A stretch of 64,000 nucleotides of DNA from Telmatactis stephensoni (GCA_029948255.1 JALIZF010001728.1:561501-625500), one strand, 5' to 3'; positions 19,200 to 31,602 are shown, counted from the first letter of the stretch. Made by a program: numbers and translations. The notes: generated by a model from the letters alone, not told the origin.

Positions 19200-20440
19200 T
19201 GAATTTGTAAGAGAGTCTAATTGAAAAGGAGCTGTTGTATACAAAATCAATTTCCGTAAACAATTAAAGGAAGAAACAAGTAGTAGCTATGCATTGTGCA
19301 AAAGGCACTTATTACACGGTGGAAAATACATTAAAATTGTGAGAATTTTGTCAAGGTTTTAGCATTTGTGGTCTAAATATAAATGAATGGAGTATTAAAA
19401 AAAACGTGAAATAGTACACAAATAGACATTAGAAAACCTTATTTCCATTGTTTCCTTTGGTATCTATTGATCTATTACACACCAACACTCAATTTTTGTT
19501 TCACGTTTTTTTGCATTCACTCTGGTATACATAGAGTGCAAATAATTTTATAGTCATGAAGTAGCACTGTAGCTAAATGTTGCCAATCGAACAGGTTTTT
19601 GGTGTTATTTAGTGCTTTTAGTTGCTTTCCTGTAATTTGTGTTGCATTGGGCTGCATTGATGACAGTTCATACGAGAGGTGACTGGCAAGAATGAGCACA
19701 CACTTTGATTGCTCTATTAGATAGGAATTAGCAGATCATGCAAGTACATGAACAAGAAAACTGCAAGGCTTTCCTTTATTTTGATGGATACAACAAGCAA
19801 AGCATTTCGTAATATACTCAATGACAGTTGATGTTAAGTCTTTAACTTTTGGCAGTATAAAGGTGTGAACCAAGAGTTCTGCAAGCATGATTGATGTCTG
19901 ACCATTTCTCTGTATCATAGGTGACAAGGGTCTTCAGTTGATGAGTATTGAGTACATTGACGTACATTGAGTATTGTACTTTGGCTGGACTGCCTGTGAG
20001 AAAAGCTACATGGCTACATTTGCCACCATAGTTTTAGAAGAACCGTCATGGTTTCTACAGTTGTGAGCTATTGGCTTCCTATTCTGCCGTGGCAAGTGCG
20101 GCAGGTAATGTTCCACATTGTGTATCCAATACCTTTTTTTAGAATGAAGGCCAATTGCTGATCCCAATCCGGAAGAGGCGTTTTGCACTTTTGTTCATTT
20201 TTACCAACTGATACTGGTAACGTCGCTTCCTTCTATTTTCTGAAAAAGATAGTGCCTTCCTCATGTCTGTGACAACTCCTTTTCTCCACTGTTTCCAAAC
20301 TGCAACTTGCGCCTTGTTCACGTTTTGTTAATGCAGGTAAATTCAATGTTGATCTTAAACTCCCTATTAGCTGAACTCCAATCCTCAGATCCACAAACGT
20401 GGATTCTTCAAACTGCGAATTCGACTTTACAAAAATCATT
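19200..20440 (-). other. Degenerate minus-strand coding-like region, unrecognised
   Basis: Several short minus-strand frames lie in series: WKQWRKGVVTDMRKALSFSE near 20290, RYWIHNVEHYLPHLPRQN near 20125, LVHTFILPKVKDLTSTVIEY near 19865 and SSMQPNATQITGKQLKALNN near 19640. Their amino-acid composition looks protein-like, but stops and frameshifts separate them. I do not recognise the family. It may be a decayed gene of the neighbouring Maverick-like fragment or an unrelated transposase. Confidence 0.3.
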
Positions 20441-21120
20441 TAGCAAGCTTCTCCTTAGAGAAAATCTATCTAGTAGGTATCCATCCAAATCCTGGACCCT
20501 CTTCAAATACAATACTGGGAAGAGACATTCAGTAAGATGTTTATACCTCAACACCAGAAGCATAACCAACAAGACCAAAGAATTTCAAACGCCTGGTAAT
20601 GAAGCTGACTTAATTAGTGTAACTGAGACATGGTTATGATCCGAAATTCTAGATTGTGAGCTTCTTCCTGGCGATGATTTTACTATACATTGACGTGATA
20701 GTGATTGTTTGAAAAATTGCATTACTCGAAGTGCTAAGTATTTTGAATTGTCTGTGTCCGGCACTGATCCTGGAGTTCAATATTGAATATCATCACAAGG
20801 TGCACAGGAGGTAGACAAGTAACATTTGATATATCAGAGAAAGCGATGTACTTTCGTGAGTTTTAGGGAACAGTTCTGCTAACATGCATACACCAGCTGT
20901 TTTCTGCTTGCAGCATTTCACTTGCTATTAAAACGGCTAGTTCATAGGCGAATAATAATGATTGCTAAGGATATCTTAAACACAGACCATAAAATCCTAA
21001 GTTTCAAACTCGATTTGAAAGTTGAAAACCTCAAGTCAAGTGTTTTTTCTGTTTACAATTTCAAAAATGCCAATTGGTCAAGCCTCAAAGAACTGCTCCC
21101 ACACACCCCTTGCAGACCTG
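20425..21120 (+). pseudogene. LINE endonuclease fragment
   Basis: Plus-strand remnants include GIHPNPGP (typical start of CR1/L2-like ORF2), RCLYLNTRSITNKTKEFQT and EADLISVTETWL up to about 20637, then SEILDCELLPGDDFTIH. A non-LINE insert of about 180 bp follows (about 20760-20940). The endonuclease then resumes with SVYNFKNANWSSLKELLPHT near 21049-21110. No RT is present. Confidence 0.7.
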
Positions 21121-21553
21121 CCAACCCCTCAGAGGTCAAATCTTGGAGAATAGCCATAATCATAGGGGGGGGGCATGCCTATATTTTTCAATGGCAGGGG
21201 GTGGGTTGGAATAAAATTTGAGTTTGGGGTGGCCCATGTTTTTTTGTAAAGAACATACATGAATGTTTAAAACTATAAAGTGAATTATGTGTTTATTGGA
21301 TAAAAAACGTGTTTTGAACCCTAGTATATATTTAAAATGAGTCTATTCTAATCCTTTGTTATAGTTTAAAAACAAACTAATATTGACAATACTATTGAAA
21401 GACTTTAAATGCTATAGAAATACTACTTGCAACCGATTTCTGTGTTACGTGCATAGGCGGCTTTTCTTTGTTTTCATCATTGGACAGTCTGACTCGACAT
21501 GCTTGGTAGCCTGGCAGCGTTTTGTATTCAAAATGGCAGGTTAGTGAACAAAC

Positions 21554-21757
21554 ATGGTTCAAAAGTTGTCCGTCGATCTACAATGGAGGGTGATCTATCA
21601 CCGCTATTTGCTGGATTCATCAATACAAGAAACAGCACAGGCTTTATTTGTTAGTGAACGGTTTGTTTCAAATGTTCGGGCAAGGTATCTTCAAACAGGG
21701 TGATGTAGCAGTCCAAAACCGCAGAGGAAGTGCGAGACTTCTCACTTTAGAGTTTTA
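21554..21757 (+). pseudogene. Transposase helix-turn-helix, truncated
   Basis: From ATG 21554 the frame encodes MVQKLSVDLQWRVIYHRYL followed by IQETAQALFVSERFVSNVRA, a typical two-helix DNA-binding start of Tc1/mariner-like transposases. It stops at TGA near 21722 because of one extra G. In the +1 frame it continues GDVAVQNRRGSARLL. No catalytic domain follows. Confidence 0.65.
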
Positions 21758-21769
21758 GCTCTTTTCTTT

Positions 21770-21998
21770 ACATGTCTTGTCTATCACAATCTCGTGCTGT
21801 TCCAAGTCCACCATGTCTGCAATATTCACTTTCACAGTTTTGCGTGTCTCGCGAAAAGAAGTAGAAATTCTTTCCGTACGGAAAGTGGTTCGCCAACAGC
21901 TGTTCCAGAACTCGTCTTTTATAAATAAATACTTCTTTTTCAATACTCGTGGTTTTTTCTGGCACAAAAATCAACACACTCTCTTGCTCTGCCGCCAT
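21770..21998 (-). pseudogene. Accessory ORF fragment of the TA element
   Basis: From ATG 21998, next to the right arm, the frame reads MAAEQESVLIFVPEKTTSIE and then KEVFIYKRRVLEQLLANHFP. It is frameshifted near 21850 (CGAGTACTGC region versus the neighbouring frame KTVKVNIADMVDLEQHEIVI). The family is unrecognised. Its placement opposite the transposase start resembles the gene order of the other multi-gene TA elements in this window. Confidence 0.45.
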
Positions 21999-22504
21999 TA
22001 TTAGTTCCACTTTCCCGCCTATACGAAATGCCAGGCTACCAAGCATGTTGGGTCAGACTGGTGAATGAAAACACAGAAAAGGCGCCTATGCACGCAACAC
22101 TGAAATCGGTTGTAATATTTGAAGCCTTTCAATAGTATGGTCAATAAGTTCATATGCATCCAGAGCAAATAGTCCATGACCCTTCATTATCTCTAAATGT
22201 TCAATGGCACTTCTCTTATTAATCTATCTTAGTTCCTCTTCGCAAAGTGCATGTGCACTTGTGCACGTAATCGTGTAGCCTTCTGGAAAACAAAGATTTT
22301 CGACAGTGAAACTGTCTAGGGTAATGCCTTTAATCAATTTGAAGACAGATGCCTGAATTCTTTCTGTTTTTCACTTTTTCACTTTTCTTTTGTTCTCTTT
22401 CTGGCTACTTGTTCTCTTTTTCCCTTTTCTAGAAGAAAATCTTGATAATGCCTGAGCAGTTGGTGTTAACTTCTAGTTGATTTCTGTGATTGCATGGCTT
22501 AGTG

Positions 22505-22655
22505 TTTCTTAAATTATAAATTGTAGGCCAGTTTAAATAAATGAGTCTTGACACTAGTCTTGAAGGAGTCCAAAGAAGTTGCGTCTCTTATAGATACCGG
22601 AAGAGAGTTCCAAAGTAGAGGAGCAGCAACAGAAAACGAATGATAACGATAGCAC
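22505..22655 (-). pseudogene. LINE 3'-end fragment, minus strand
   Basis: Read on the minus strand, the segment encodes HSFSVAAPLLWNSLPVSIRD and SFKTSVKTHLFKLAY, the classic C-terminal motif of CR1/L2-like ORF2. Related sequence continues on the other side of the TTAA-flanked element at about 23978-24143, so that element is inserted in this LINE. Confidence 0.75.
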
Positions 22656-22659
22656 TTAA

Positions 22660-23973
22660 GGTGACTCCCTATAGTAATTTTTGGACCAAACCGTTCACTT
22701 TTATTTGCCTTGTTTATAGCTTTAATCTGCAGCTATCGATTTGATATTGATACCAGCTATAGAGGTAAGACGAAAGTTTTCAATTATGGCAGTTTTAATA
22801 TCATCAGTGTTACCATGGCAACGATAAACAATTATCGTTGAAATTGGTTTTTACTAAATATCTCAAAAACCTGACCTGCTCGGGACAAGCGGCAAACGAC
22901 ATCATTAACTTCAAGCTAAGGCAAAGCAAATTAGACTATCTTAAAGAAATCTGTTTGATTTCCAGTAATTTGCAGAAATATTCTGAAGCATTCATTTTTA
23001 TATGCTAAAAGTCACGACCGCCCAAACGTTACTCAGAAGACGTGAAACACCAACAAAACACTGTAAAGAAGCCTTTGCTTGTACACTTCAAAGTGGCTAA
23101 ATGGTTATTCTTAACTCTCTTCCAAAGCGAAGATATCACTTTTTCTTTACAGGCAACTTTTGATAAACATTGCCGTAATGTAACGAATTGTGAATAGCCT
23201 GCCTTGTTATGCTAATGAGGTCTCCAAGCTTCGCGCGTGGTGTCAGTATGCTAATGAAGTGCTGTCGCGGCCGTTTGCATTCTGGAGTTGTGGTCCATTT
23301 GTAGGTCATCTATAACGATGAATTTAAAAATGTTCTACTGTTTCAATCTTAATGGGATTTTCAAATCTTGTTTCGAAGATGATAATAAATACACTCCTAG
23401 CATATCAAGCAAAAATATTAAGTCGTTTGAGAGAGATTTTGGAAATAATTTCGAAATAGACGTTACGGCAATGTTTATCAAAAGTTGCCTGTAAAGAAAA
23501 AGTGATATCTTCGCTTTGGAAGAGAGTTAAGAATAACCATTTAGCCACTTTGAAGTGTACAAGCAAAGGCTTTTTTACAGTGTTTTGTTGGTGTTTCACG
23601 TCTTCTGAGTAACGTTTGGGCGGTCGTGACTTTTAGCATATAAAAATGAATGCTTCAGAATATCAAAAATCAAACAGATTGAATTTCTTTAAGATAGTCT
23701 AATTTGCTTTGCCTTAGCTTGAAGTTAATGATGTCATTTGCCGCTTGTCCCGAGCAGGTCAGGTTTTTGAGATATTTAGCAAAAACCAATTTCAACGATA
23801 ATTGTTTATCGTTGCCATGGTAACGCTGATGATATTAAAACTGCCATAATTGAAAACTTTCATCTTACCTCTATAGCTGGTATCAATATCAAATCGATAG
23901 CTGCGGATTAAAGCTATAAACAAGGCAAATAAAAGTGAATGGTTTGGTCCAAAAATTACTATAGGGAGTCACC
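22660..23973. mobile_element. Foldback element with about 520-bp TIRs and TTAA duplication
   Basis: Arms at about 22660-23180 and 23460-23973 are near-perfect reverse complements. The ends read GGTGACTCCCTATAGTAATT, and TTAA lies at 22656-22659 and 23974-23977. The TTAA target fits piggyBac or Kolobok families. The end sequence is not the usual piggyBac CCC, so Kolobok-like is favoured weakly. The 280-bp centre has no clear gene. It is non-autonomous. Confidence 0.85.
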
Positions 23974-24439
23974 TTAAGATTATATAGCTCTGTACATACC
24001 ATCAGATGAGAAGAAGAGCGAAGATTACGTGTAGGAGAGTATTTAGAGATCATGATTCAACATGGTAACATGGTAGTGCAACAATCATTGAAAGGAGTTT
24101 TTGAAAAATCACATTTAAATATAGCTGATTGTCTTTTGTTCTCTTAAGGCCGCTTCACACTAGTGAAGTAAGTGGAGACGGAGAAGGAGACGGAGACGGA
24201 AGACTCTTCCGCGCGTGTGTGAATCAACGAACGGAGAAGGAAGTGTAGAAGGAAGCGGTGAAGGAACCAGATCGGAAGGATTCCTTTTTCTTGCGTTTCC
24301 TTCTCCGCTTACTTCAGTTACGTTCGTGTGTAAATCGAATGAACGGAAGCGGAGACGGAGACGGAGACGGAACCACTTATCCAATGAGAAACCGAATTTT
24401 GAGGCTAGTTTCCATGCTCAACGCCGCGCGGTTGCAAAC

Positions 24440-25943
24440 ATGGCGACTGAAAGGAATGAAAAACTAAGCGAAGCTGTCCGTCGATATCCAGTGTTATACG
24501 ACAAGCAATGCAAAGACTTTAAGGATCAACTAAAAAAGAATAATGCATGGGGGGATGTGGCCAGGGAAATTGGCGCAGATAAGGTAAGTTCAATGTCAAA
24601 ATCGACTGTTCTTCCAAGGTTTTCGCCAAGAGTTTCGAATCGTGTTATAATTTTGTAGTTCCTCGGTTTTTTTTTCTATTTTAAACTATTTCACTGAATG
24701 AAAATTTAACATATATGGCGTTTGCTGTGTAGAATTGAAACAAATACATTGCATTTGGCTGGCAAATCACCTGGCAAATACATTGAACAGCTGAATGTAA
24801 AAGTTTATTATCATTAAAACTCATTAATAATTATAATCCGGAAAAATATAACATTATACCGTAACATTGCACGCATAGTATAAGTTAGGCTTGAAAATTT
24901 CAGGTTATTATGATGTTTCACCAGTTTTTGGAACGATTGTGGATTCTTTTGCATATGTTTTTCTATTTTTGGCTCCATCAATTACAATATAGTTTTGTCC
25001 TTTTATATTTGTTGTTGTTGTTGATTTTAAGGACAATGTTTTATAGTAAACAAATAAATTATTGAACTAAATGTAAAAATTATTTTCTTCATCTCTTCTA
25101 CACGTGAGTTGACTCTCATAACCCATATTTGTTTATTAAATATTTATTAAATAATGGAAAATGAATCATGACTATCAATAATTATTGAATCATTTCAAGT
25201 GTGTTATTAATTTCGGCCTATCTGATGATTATATTTTGCAGCAAACGATGCTAAAACTATGTTTGCCAACTTGAGGAATAGGTATTCTAGAGAAAAAAGA
25301 AAGATGAAGAAATCCAAAGTCAGTGGGACGGGATATGATGATGTGGAAGATGACAAGGATAAGTTAGATGATCTGTTCAGCTACCTCACATGGTTAGATG
25401 ATTATTATAAGCCAAGGAAGACCCTCACCAACATCCAGCCATGTGGAGAAAATTGAAAGTGGAGACGAAGACACTAGCCAGTTAAGCCAGAAAGAAGAAA
25501 CAGATCCTGAGGCTGCATCACCCAACAGCTCAGTACAGTACAGCGATACCCCAACAAACAAGTCTACACCCTCCAGCAGTTCAGTGCAGCACAACAACAC
25601 CCTCACAAAAAAGTCTGTGGGAAAATCCAAAAAGCGAAATCAAGATGACATTGCTGCTGCCGAGCTAATGGTTCTGAAAGCGATTGGAGAAAATCCTACT
25701 CCTAAACAACAATCACTACCCCAGCCCAAGACGAGTGAAGATCAACTGTTTTGTGATATTCTGGCTTCACAGCTAGAAAAAATTCCTTATGAAAGAAGAC
25801 TTGTAACAAGAATGCAGATCTCAAATATTGTTTATAAAGAAATCATGGCATCCACTGTGGCTCCTCCAGCACATTATATTCCAGATCAAGGAACATCACC
25901 ATTCTTTTCACAACCTTACCCTCATGAAAGCCACTTTAATTAG
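24440..25943 (+). pseudogene. MADF-BESS DNA-binding partner protein, frameshifted
   Basis: Exon 1 from ATG 24440 encodes MATERNEKLSEAVRRYPVLY and NNAWGDVAREIGADK, the first part of a MADF (Myb/SANT-like Adf-1) domain. It ends at 24583 before GTAAGT. Exon 2 starts after TTTTGCAG (25241) with MFANLRNRYSREKRKMKKSK, which completes MADF. The exon phases do not fit by two bases. A second frameshift near 25450 separates the acidic linker from the C-terminal part, where DQLFCDILASQLEKIPYERR is a BESS protein-interaction motif. The Harbinger partner protein normally binds element ends and imports the transposase. This copy looks recently broken, unless I misplaced the splice site. Confidence 0.7.
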
Positions 25944-27148
25944 TTATTATCAAAAGGGAGGGTTGACTTACTTTTTGCATCTACAGATATGGTTCATTAA
26001 GATTTTTATTAACAATCAAAATTTTATAGAATATTTTGTATTATTCTGCAATTGATAAATTATGTTTTCTTTGACAAAGTATTTAAATCCATATTTATAA
26101 ATCATTGGAATCTTATTTATATGTTATTACAATATTTTGATATAACAGAGATGCTATGTGGTATGGTGGCATATTTTTGAAAACTCTATTTATAAATAAT
26201 CATGCCAATACCCAAAAATTATTTATTTTATATCTATTTATTGTTAATTATTACTGTATGTAAATACAACTGATTCCCAATATATTGATGTGAAATATTA
26301 ATGATTTCATATCAGCTTTAACATAATTTTCTTCATCAAATGTTAACCTTTAGAATTTAGCTTAATCTTCAATTGCATCTTTTATCACACTTGAATGAAT
26401 TCTCTTGCACTGATTGGTTGACTTACTGTGTTCAATAAGATGGACAACACATGGTGCCGACTGTTGCTAGCTACATGTAGAGACCAAGGGCTTTGTATTT
26501 TTGAAGCAAATAGCTTAGCTTGTGCACTTTGTCTCAGTCTAGGGCAGCATGCAGCAAGTTTTTTTAACTAAAATGTGATAAAAAGCAAATTGAAGATGGT
26601 TTTTCGTTCATCTAGCCTCTTACTGTAGAACTCTGAAGTCAGAAAGTGTTCAAAAACTTTACAGTGAAATCACTCACTGTGCTTGTGAGAAACTGGTTTC
26701 TTAGGGGAGATGATTGCTTACAGGGAAGACACAAAGCCCAAACAATGAGAATCCCAACAAAGGAAGCCGAAACTTACATTCAAAATTGTTCCTGTGTAAC
26801 AGCTATCAACACTATCATACTATCACTGACTGTAATATACCAACATTTCACTGCTATCTTAAAATTATGTAACATAAATGCATATCTGTTATTTAGAAAG
26901 CAATGTTCTTGAAAGAGGGTCATGAAGGGGAAAAATGGGGCTGGGATTAGTTTGTTTTTGAGGCTGGGAAATGGGATTTGATGTACTGGGATTTACAAAC
27001 CCAAGAACGACAGAAAATGGGAATGAAATGGGGAATTTCTCCCAATCGAATATAGAATTATGGGAATTTAGCAATGGGATTTGGTCAAAACTTGAACTGG
27101 GAAGTGGGATTACAACCCCCCTTCAAGACCCTCTTGAAATATATTCCT
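25944..27148. other. Central non-coding region of Harbinger 1, with a G-rich MITE
   Basis: About 25944-26912 shows no coding sequence. At about 26913-27136 lies a small repeat with inverted ends AAGAGGGTC-TGAAGGGG. Its interior contains several GGGATTT(G/A) units, which suggests a MITE inserted between the two convergent genes. Confidence 0.45.
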
Positions 27149-29025
27149 TCAAGGACAAACAGGGCCTCTACTGCGGACATAATCCCATTGCCAAGGGACA
27201 GCTCCTTCTTCTGAATTTAGATAAGCCTTCAGCCCATCCCGTACTTCGATCGCAGAGTTGGTATATCTTGAACCTCTGGGTAGAGGAAGATCTACGAGAG
27301 CTCCAGTATCAGCCAATTCACTTCTCCATTCGCCAGGCCTTAAGCTGCCATCCGCATCTTGGGTGTCGACAAATCCAGGGGGGGTATAGGTGGCTGATTC
27401 TGTTTGGCGAAGGTAGTTGTGCAAACAAACAGATGCCTGTGTAATTTGCTCCACGGTTTCGACTGAAGCCTGTATTGGGCCACGAAAGATCCTCCATCGG
27501 GCGACTAAAATGCCAAAACAGTTTTCGATGACACGTCTGGCACGAGATAGCCTGTAGTTATAGATGGTTTTGTCTTCTGAAATCCCCTTGCCAGGGAAAG
27601 GTCTCATTAGCCATGGTTTCAACCCAAAGATCTCATCTCCAACAATGAAGTATGGCACCTTATCAAGATGACAGCCTTCGATATGGGAGGAGGGAGGGAA
27701 ACATATGGTTCCATTTTCAAATGACTTCCCCATTTCAGACTCCAAAAGAACACCACTGTCATTGGTACTCCCATACTGGCCAATGTCCACAAGGGTAAAA
27801 TTGTAATTAGCATCACATAAAGCTAACAGGACGATGCTAAAAAAGCCCTTATAATTGTGGTATTGAGTACCACTGCCTGCAGGACATTGCATGGCGATGT
27901 GTTTGCCATCAATGGCACCTACACAGTGTGGCAGATTCCACACCTCTTCGAACTGCTGAGCAATCATCAGCCACTCATCAAGGGAAGCAGGTGGGCACAA
28001 GTACTCATCACTGAGTGCCAAACAGATGGCAGGGAGGCATTCTCTGATTATTGTTGATACAGTTGATGGTGCAATTCTATAAGCAAAGCTTACAGATTGT
28101 TGGTCATTCCCACATGCCAGGTAACGCACAGTTAAGTGGAGCCGTTCTGAAGCACTTATGGGTTCTCTCATGTGTATGGTTTTCTTCTGTATTAATGGTC
28201 CGACCAAGGACAGTAGGTGATCAAACCTCTCTGGTGACATACGTGTATATCTGTTATATAAATAATCAAATATAAAAATAGTTATATCATTATGATAATT
28301 GGTGCCACATTGAAAGTGTGATTCCACTGACTACTAATTAAACTTATTTTATAGCTCACGAAGCCAGGACCTTGTCAATTGAATAGATCAAAAATAATTT
28401 AAAAGGAAATCACAACGTATCATGTAATTATCAACAAATATCGATGACGTTCATTGACCCCATGTTTTGATAAGTTTTTTTCATTTCTTCTCTGAACTGC
28501 ATATATCCTGCTTGCAGCTTTTCTTTAATTTTATAGACCTTTTTCTGGCAGTTTAACATAATTGGCTTGCAAAAATAATAAAACCTACACTATAAAACGA
28601 CGAAAAATTGTGACAAATAGTACAGAGCCGATCGATTCGTGACACGAAGAGAAATTATCGATATTATTCCTCGTATTTATGTATATTGAGAGACATTAAA
28701 ACCTCATTGAAAATCGATAGGTATTCACACTTTCTTTTAAAACTGGCAATATCGTTGTAGCATTAGCTTGAATTGATGTCTGAGATTGAAATATAAAAAC
28801 AGCCAAAAACTGTACTTACCGAAAGTACATTTCCCTATCAGTAACTCTGATTTCTCTTATCAGGTTTTCGTATTGTCCGAGTCTTTTCCTCCTCAAAAAA
28901 ACATCCCTCACCCAGAATCTCCTTTGCTGCTTCTCGCAAGCTAATTTTCTCCTCCGTCGACGTCTAAATGTTAACAAGACAAACAACTCCAGCAAGACTG
29001 CATCTTGCTCGTCGGCGTCCGACAT
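27149..29025 (-). CDS. PIF/Harbinger transposase 1 (two exons)
   Basis: Exon 1 (29025 to 28820) encodes MSDADEQDAVLLELFVLLTF, a basic run, and RRFWVRDVFLRRKRLGQYEN. It ends at a GTAAGT donor. Exon 2 (28250 to 27149) starts after TATAACAG and is in frame, giving 435 residues without a stop. The DDE domain (DDE_Tnp_4 type) shows GAIDGKHIAMQCP, YFIVGDEIFGLKPWLMRPFP and RARRVIENCFGIL, which supply the catalytic D, D and E. A helix-turn-helix-like region (RYLACGNDQQSVSFAYRIAP) precedes it. The gene appears intact, although its MADF-BESS partner is damaged. The intron (28251-28819) holds nothing else I can identify. Confidence 0.9.
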
Positions 29026-29567
29026 GTTGCAATCCACCAGCTGATCAAAACACGTTCCCAGGCTATCAGCTGCGCGATTATACACCATCGCTTCCTTCTA
29101 CACTTCCTTCTCCGTTCGTTGATTCACACGCGCGGAAGAGTCTTCCGTCTCCGTCTCCTTCTCCGTCTCCGCTTACTTCACTAGTGTGAAGCGGCCTTTA
29201 GAATTTATGTACTGCCGTGTGTACTGGGTGTGCTTTCTAACCAACCTCCATTTGTTTTTGTGTGCGAATAATTGGCTTATTGCATTATGGGGGAATTCAC
29301 CATTCATAAACATAGAATTTTGACCATTTGTTCGAAAGTTTGTCAGTTCAAAAAAGTGCCAACTGTAGGTTTATCCTAGATTCCTGGAGACACAACAAAT
29401 AATTTTATTTTTATTTATTTATTTAAACAATATTTATACAGGTATGTCCAATTCAGCCTAAGGCTGGTTTAAATGGAGTCCTGATATAAAGAAAAAACAA
29501 AAAATACAATACATTTACACGCATAACAAGACAAAGAAAATAACAAAAAAAGCTAATAATTTCATAA

Positions 29568-31602
29568 TTAGTTTCTGAAGTGATTCTTGAGAGCCTTTTT
29601 AGATTTTACAATATTTGTTTCTTTGCGATATTTAGGTGGTAACAAATTCCATGTATTAGCTCCATTTATTCTGAAGGAATTTTGATATTTCGTGGTGCGA
29701 GCTGGTGGAGGTCTAAGCAAATCTTTGTTCCTAGTATTATAATTATGTACGTCAGAGGAAAACCTAAATTCGTGTAGCAAATATTCTGGTGCTAAGTTAT
29801 TCAGACATTTGAAAACCTGCAGGCATATATGGTAAGATCTCCTAGACTGTAATGACGGCCATGAAAAGATAGTATTTAGATCAACTTGATCGGTAGATTT
29901 AATCCCCTCAATGACTCTGGCTGCCCGACGATGTAATTTATCTAGGTAGCCTTTATTAATCTTTCCGCAGCTATCCCAGACGGCACAACAGTAGTCAAAG
30001 AGTGGTAAAATCATTGCATTGTAAAGCGTGATACATGCCTCTCTAGGAATGACCTTTCGAGCTTTCCGTAACATGCCAATTCGCAATGAAATTTTTGAGG
30101 CAATGTAGTCCATATGGTCATTCCAAGAAAGACATGGATCAAGCATTACTCCCAAATACTTAAATTGGTAGACTCTATTGAAATAAGTATCTTGAACTTT
30201 GACTGTAAAAACATTCACTTTTGCAAGCCTCTGATGTGTACCAAACAACATGATTTTGGTCTTAGTGTAATTAAGGAAAAGGAAATTTCTGTCAAGCCAA
30301 CTTATAACATTATTTAGATCACTAGACAAACGAGATTCAATGACATCAACAGACTTACTACTGAAAAAAAGAAGAGTATCGTCAGCATACAGTTGTATAC
30401 CGCAATCCTTAACTACAGTAGGAAGGTTATTTATGTAAATTATAAATAATAAGGGTCCTAAAATAGATCCTTGCGGAACTCCAAAATGAATAGATTGCAG
30501 GTCAGATACTTCGCCATTTGTGACAATACTTTGAGTTCTGTTCGTTAGGTAAGCATTAAACCACACTAATGTTGAGTTAGAGAATCCCAATGAAGACAGT
30601 TTTTTGAGCATGAGGTTATGATCCAGGGTGTCAAAGGCTTTGCTTAAGTCCAAGAAAACCATACCAGTAAGTAATCCTTTATCCATACTGCACTTGGTTG
30701 GTCATGTCAGATTGGTAGGTAGAGAGCAGTTTGTTTTCCTGTAGATACGTGTACACCATTTTGTGGATAGCACGTTCCATAATTTTCATAAACACAGGTA
30801 GCACTGAGATAGGTCTATAATTCTCGGGTTTGCTCTTTGAGCCGGACTTGTGCACTGGTGTTACTAGCACATGCTTCCATTCTGTTGGGATGGCTCCTTC
30901 AGCAATAGACCTGTTCATGAGTAAAGCCAAAGGTTTTCCTAGTTCCTCAGCACCATCTTTGAGTAGGCGCGCTGGGATGTTCTTCAAACCGGTAGACTTT
31001 GATGATTCGATGTTTCTGAGGCTTTTTTTCACAAACTCTTCTGTGATAGTGGTGAGTCTGAACTTTTGATGTAAATTATAAGGAAAGCCAGTGTTTACGG
31101 TCACAGCCTGCAAGGACTGCCTTATGCTTGTGATGGCTGTATAGAAGTACTGGGCTAGGCCTTTAGCAATCTCTCTAGGTTCGTATGTTAAGCCAGCTGT
31201 AGTTTCTATACAGGCTATGCACACAGACTTGTTGGAACTGGAAATTACAGACTTGAGGGTTTTCCACAAAGAAGCAGAGTCTTTCTTGTTTTCATTGATG
31301 ATGTTAGTGTAGAAGTCCCGCTTTGCACTTCTGATCAGGCCTGTTGTTTTATTGCGCAGTTCTCTGTATATTTTCCACTCAGCCAAGGATTTAGTTTTTT
31401 GAGCTTTTTTATGATGGAAATCATGGCTCCTCATTGTACTTCTGATTTCGTTTGTTAGCCATGGTAGACTAGCCACACGCACTCTTCTAGATTCAAGTGG
31501 TACATGTTTGTCTATTATGGTCTTAAGTGTTGATTTAAACTCAATCCAAGCCTCATCAACTGTCAATGAAGTGTTAACCTTTTCCCAAGAGGCAGTATGC
31601 AA
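29568..31602 (-). pseudogene. LINE reverse transcriptase and C-terminal domain
   Basis: The 5' part (31602-30690) encodes the connector (KIYRELRNKTTGLIRSAKRD) and the RT start (KPENYRPISVLPVFMKIMER). Near 30690 about two dozen codons are replaced by unrelated sequence. From 30686 the frame holds FLDLSKAFDTLDHNLMLKKL, GVPQGSILGPLLFIIYINN, the catalytic YADDTLLFF, and the thumb/C-terminal part ending KKALKNHFRN. RT motifs other than the deleted segment are intact. Normal function is copying LINE RNA at the nicked target. Confidence 0.85.

Larger units (their letters stand above)
21392..22135. mobile_element. Internally deleted Tc1/mariner-like element (TA duplication)
   Basis: 744 bp with inverted repeats of about 120 bp (outer ends CTATTGAAAG and CTTTCAATAG; inner block CTTGGTAGCCTGGCA). 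TA lies outside both ends (21390-21391 and 22136-22137). Two truncated genes start just inside the arms and face each other: a plus-strand helix-turn-helix (21554) and a minus-strand frame (21998). Most of the transposase is missing, which suggests an internal deletion derivative. Confidence 0.75.
24147..29197. mobile_element. PIF/Harbinger element 1
   Basis: 5051 bp with TIRs of about 115 bp (AGGCCGCTTCACACTAGTGA at both ends) and a TTA duplication (24144-24146 and 29198-29200). The arms contain purine-rich GGAGACGGAGACGG repeats. Two convergent genes are present: a plus-strand MADF-BESS protein (24440-25943) and a minus-strand spliced transposase (27149-29025). This two-gene layout is the PIF/Harbinger standard, with the MADF protein in place of the Myb-like partner. 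Confidence 0.9.

Noticed and set aside
24160..24400. Arg/Gly-rich frames in the left Harbinger 1 arm
   Set aside because: They translate the GGAGACGGAGACGG repeats of the TIR; the real gene starts at 24440 just inside.
26971..27444. Plus-strand open frame of about 157 codons
   Set aside because: It overlaps the start of the minus-strand Harbinger transposase tail and the G-rich MITE. Composition follows the antisense of the transposase, and no domain is visible.
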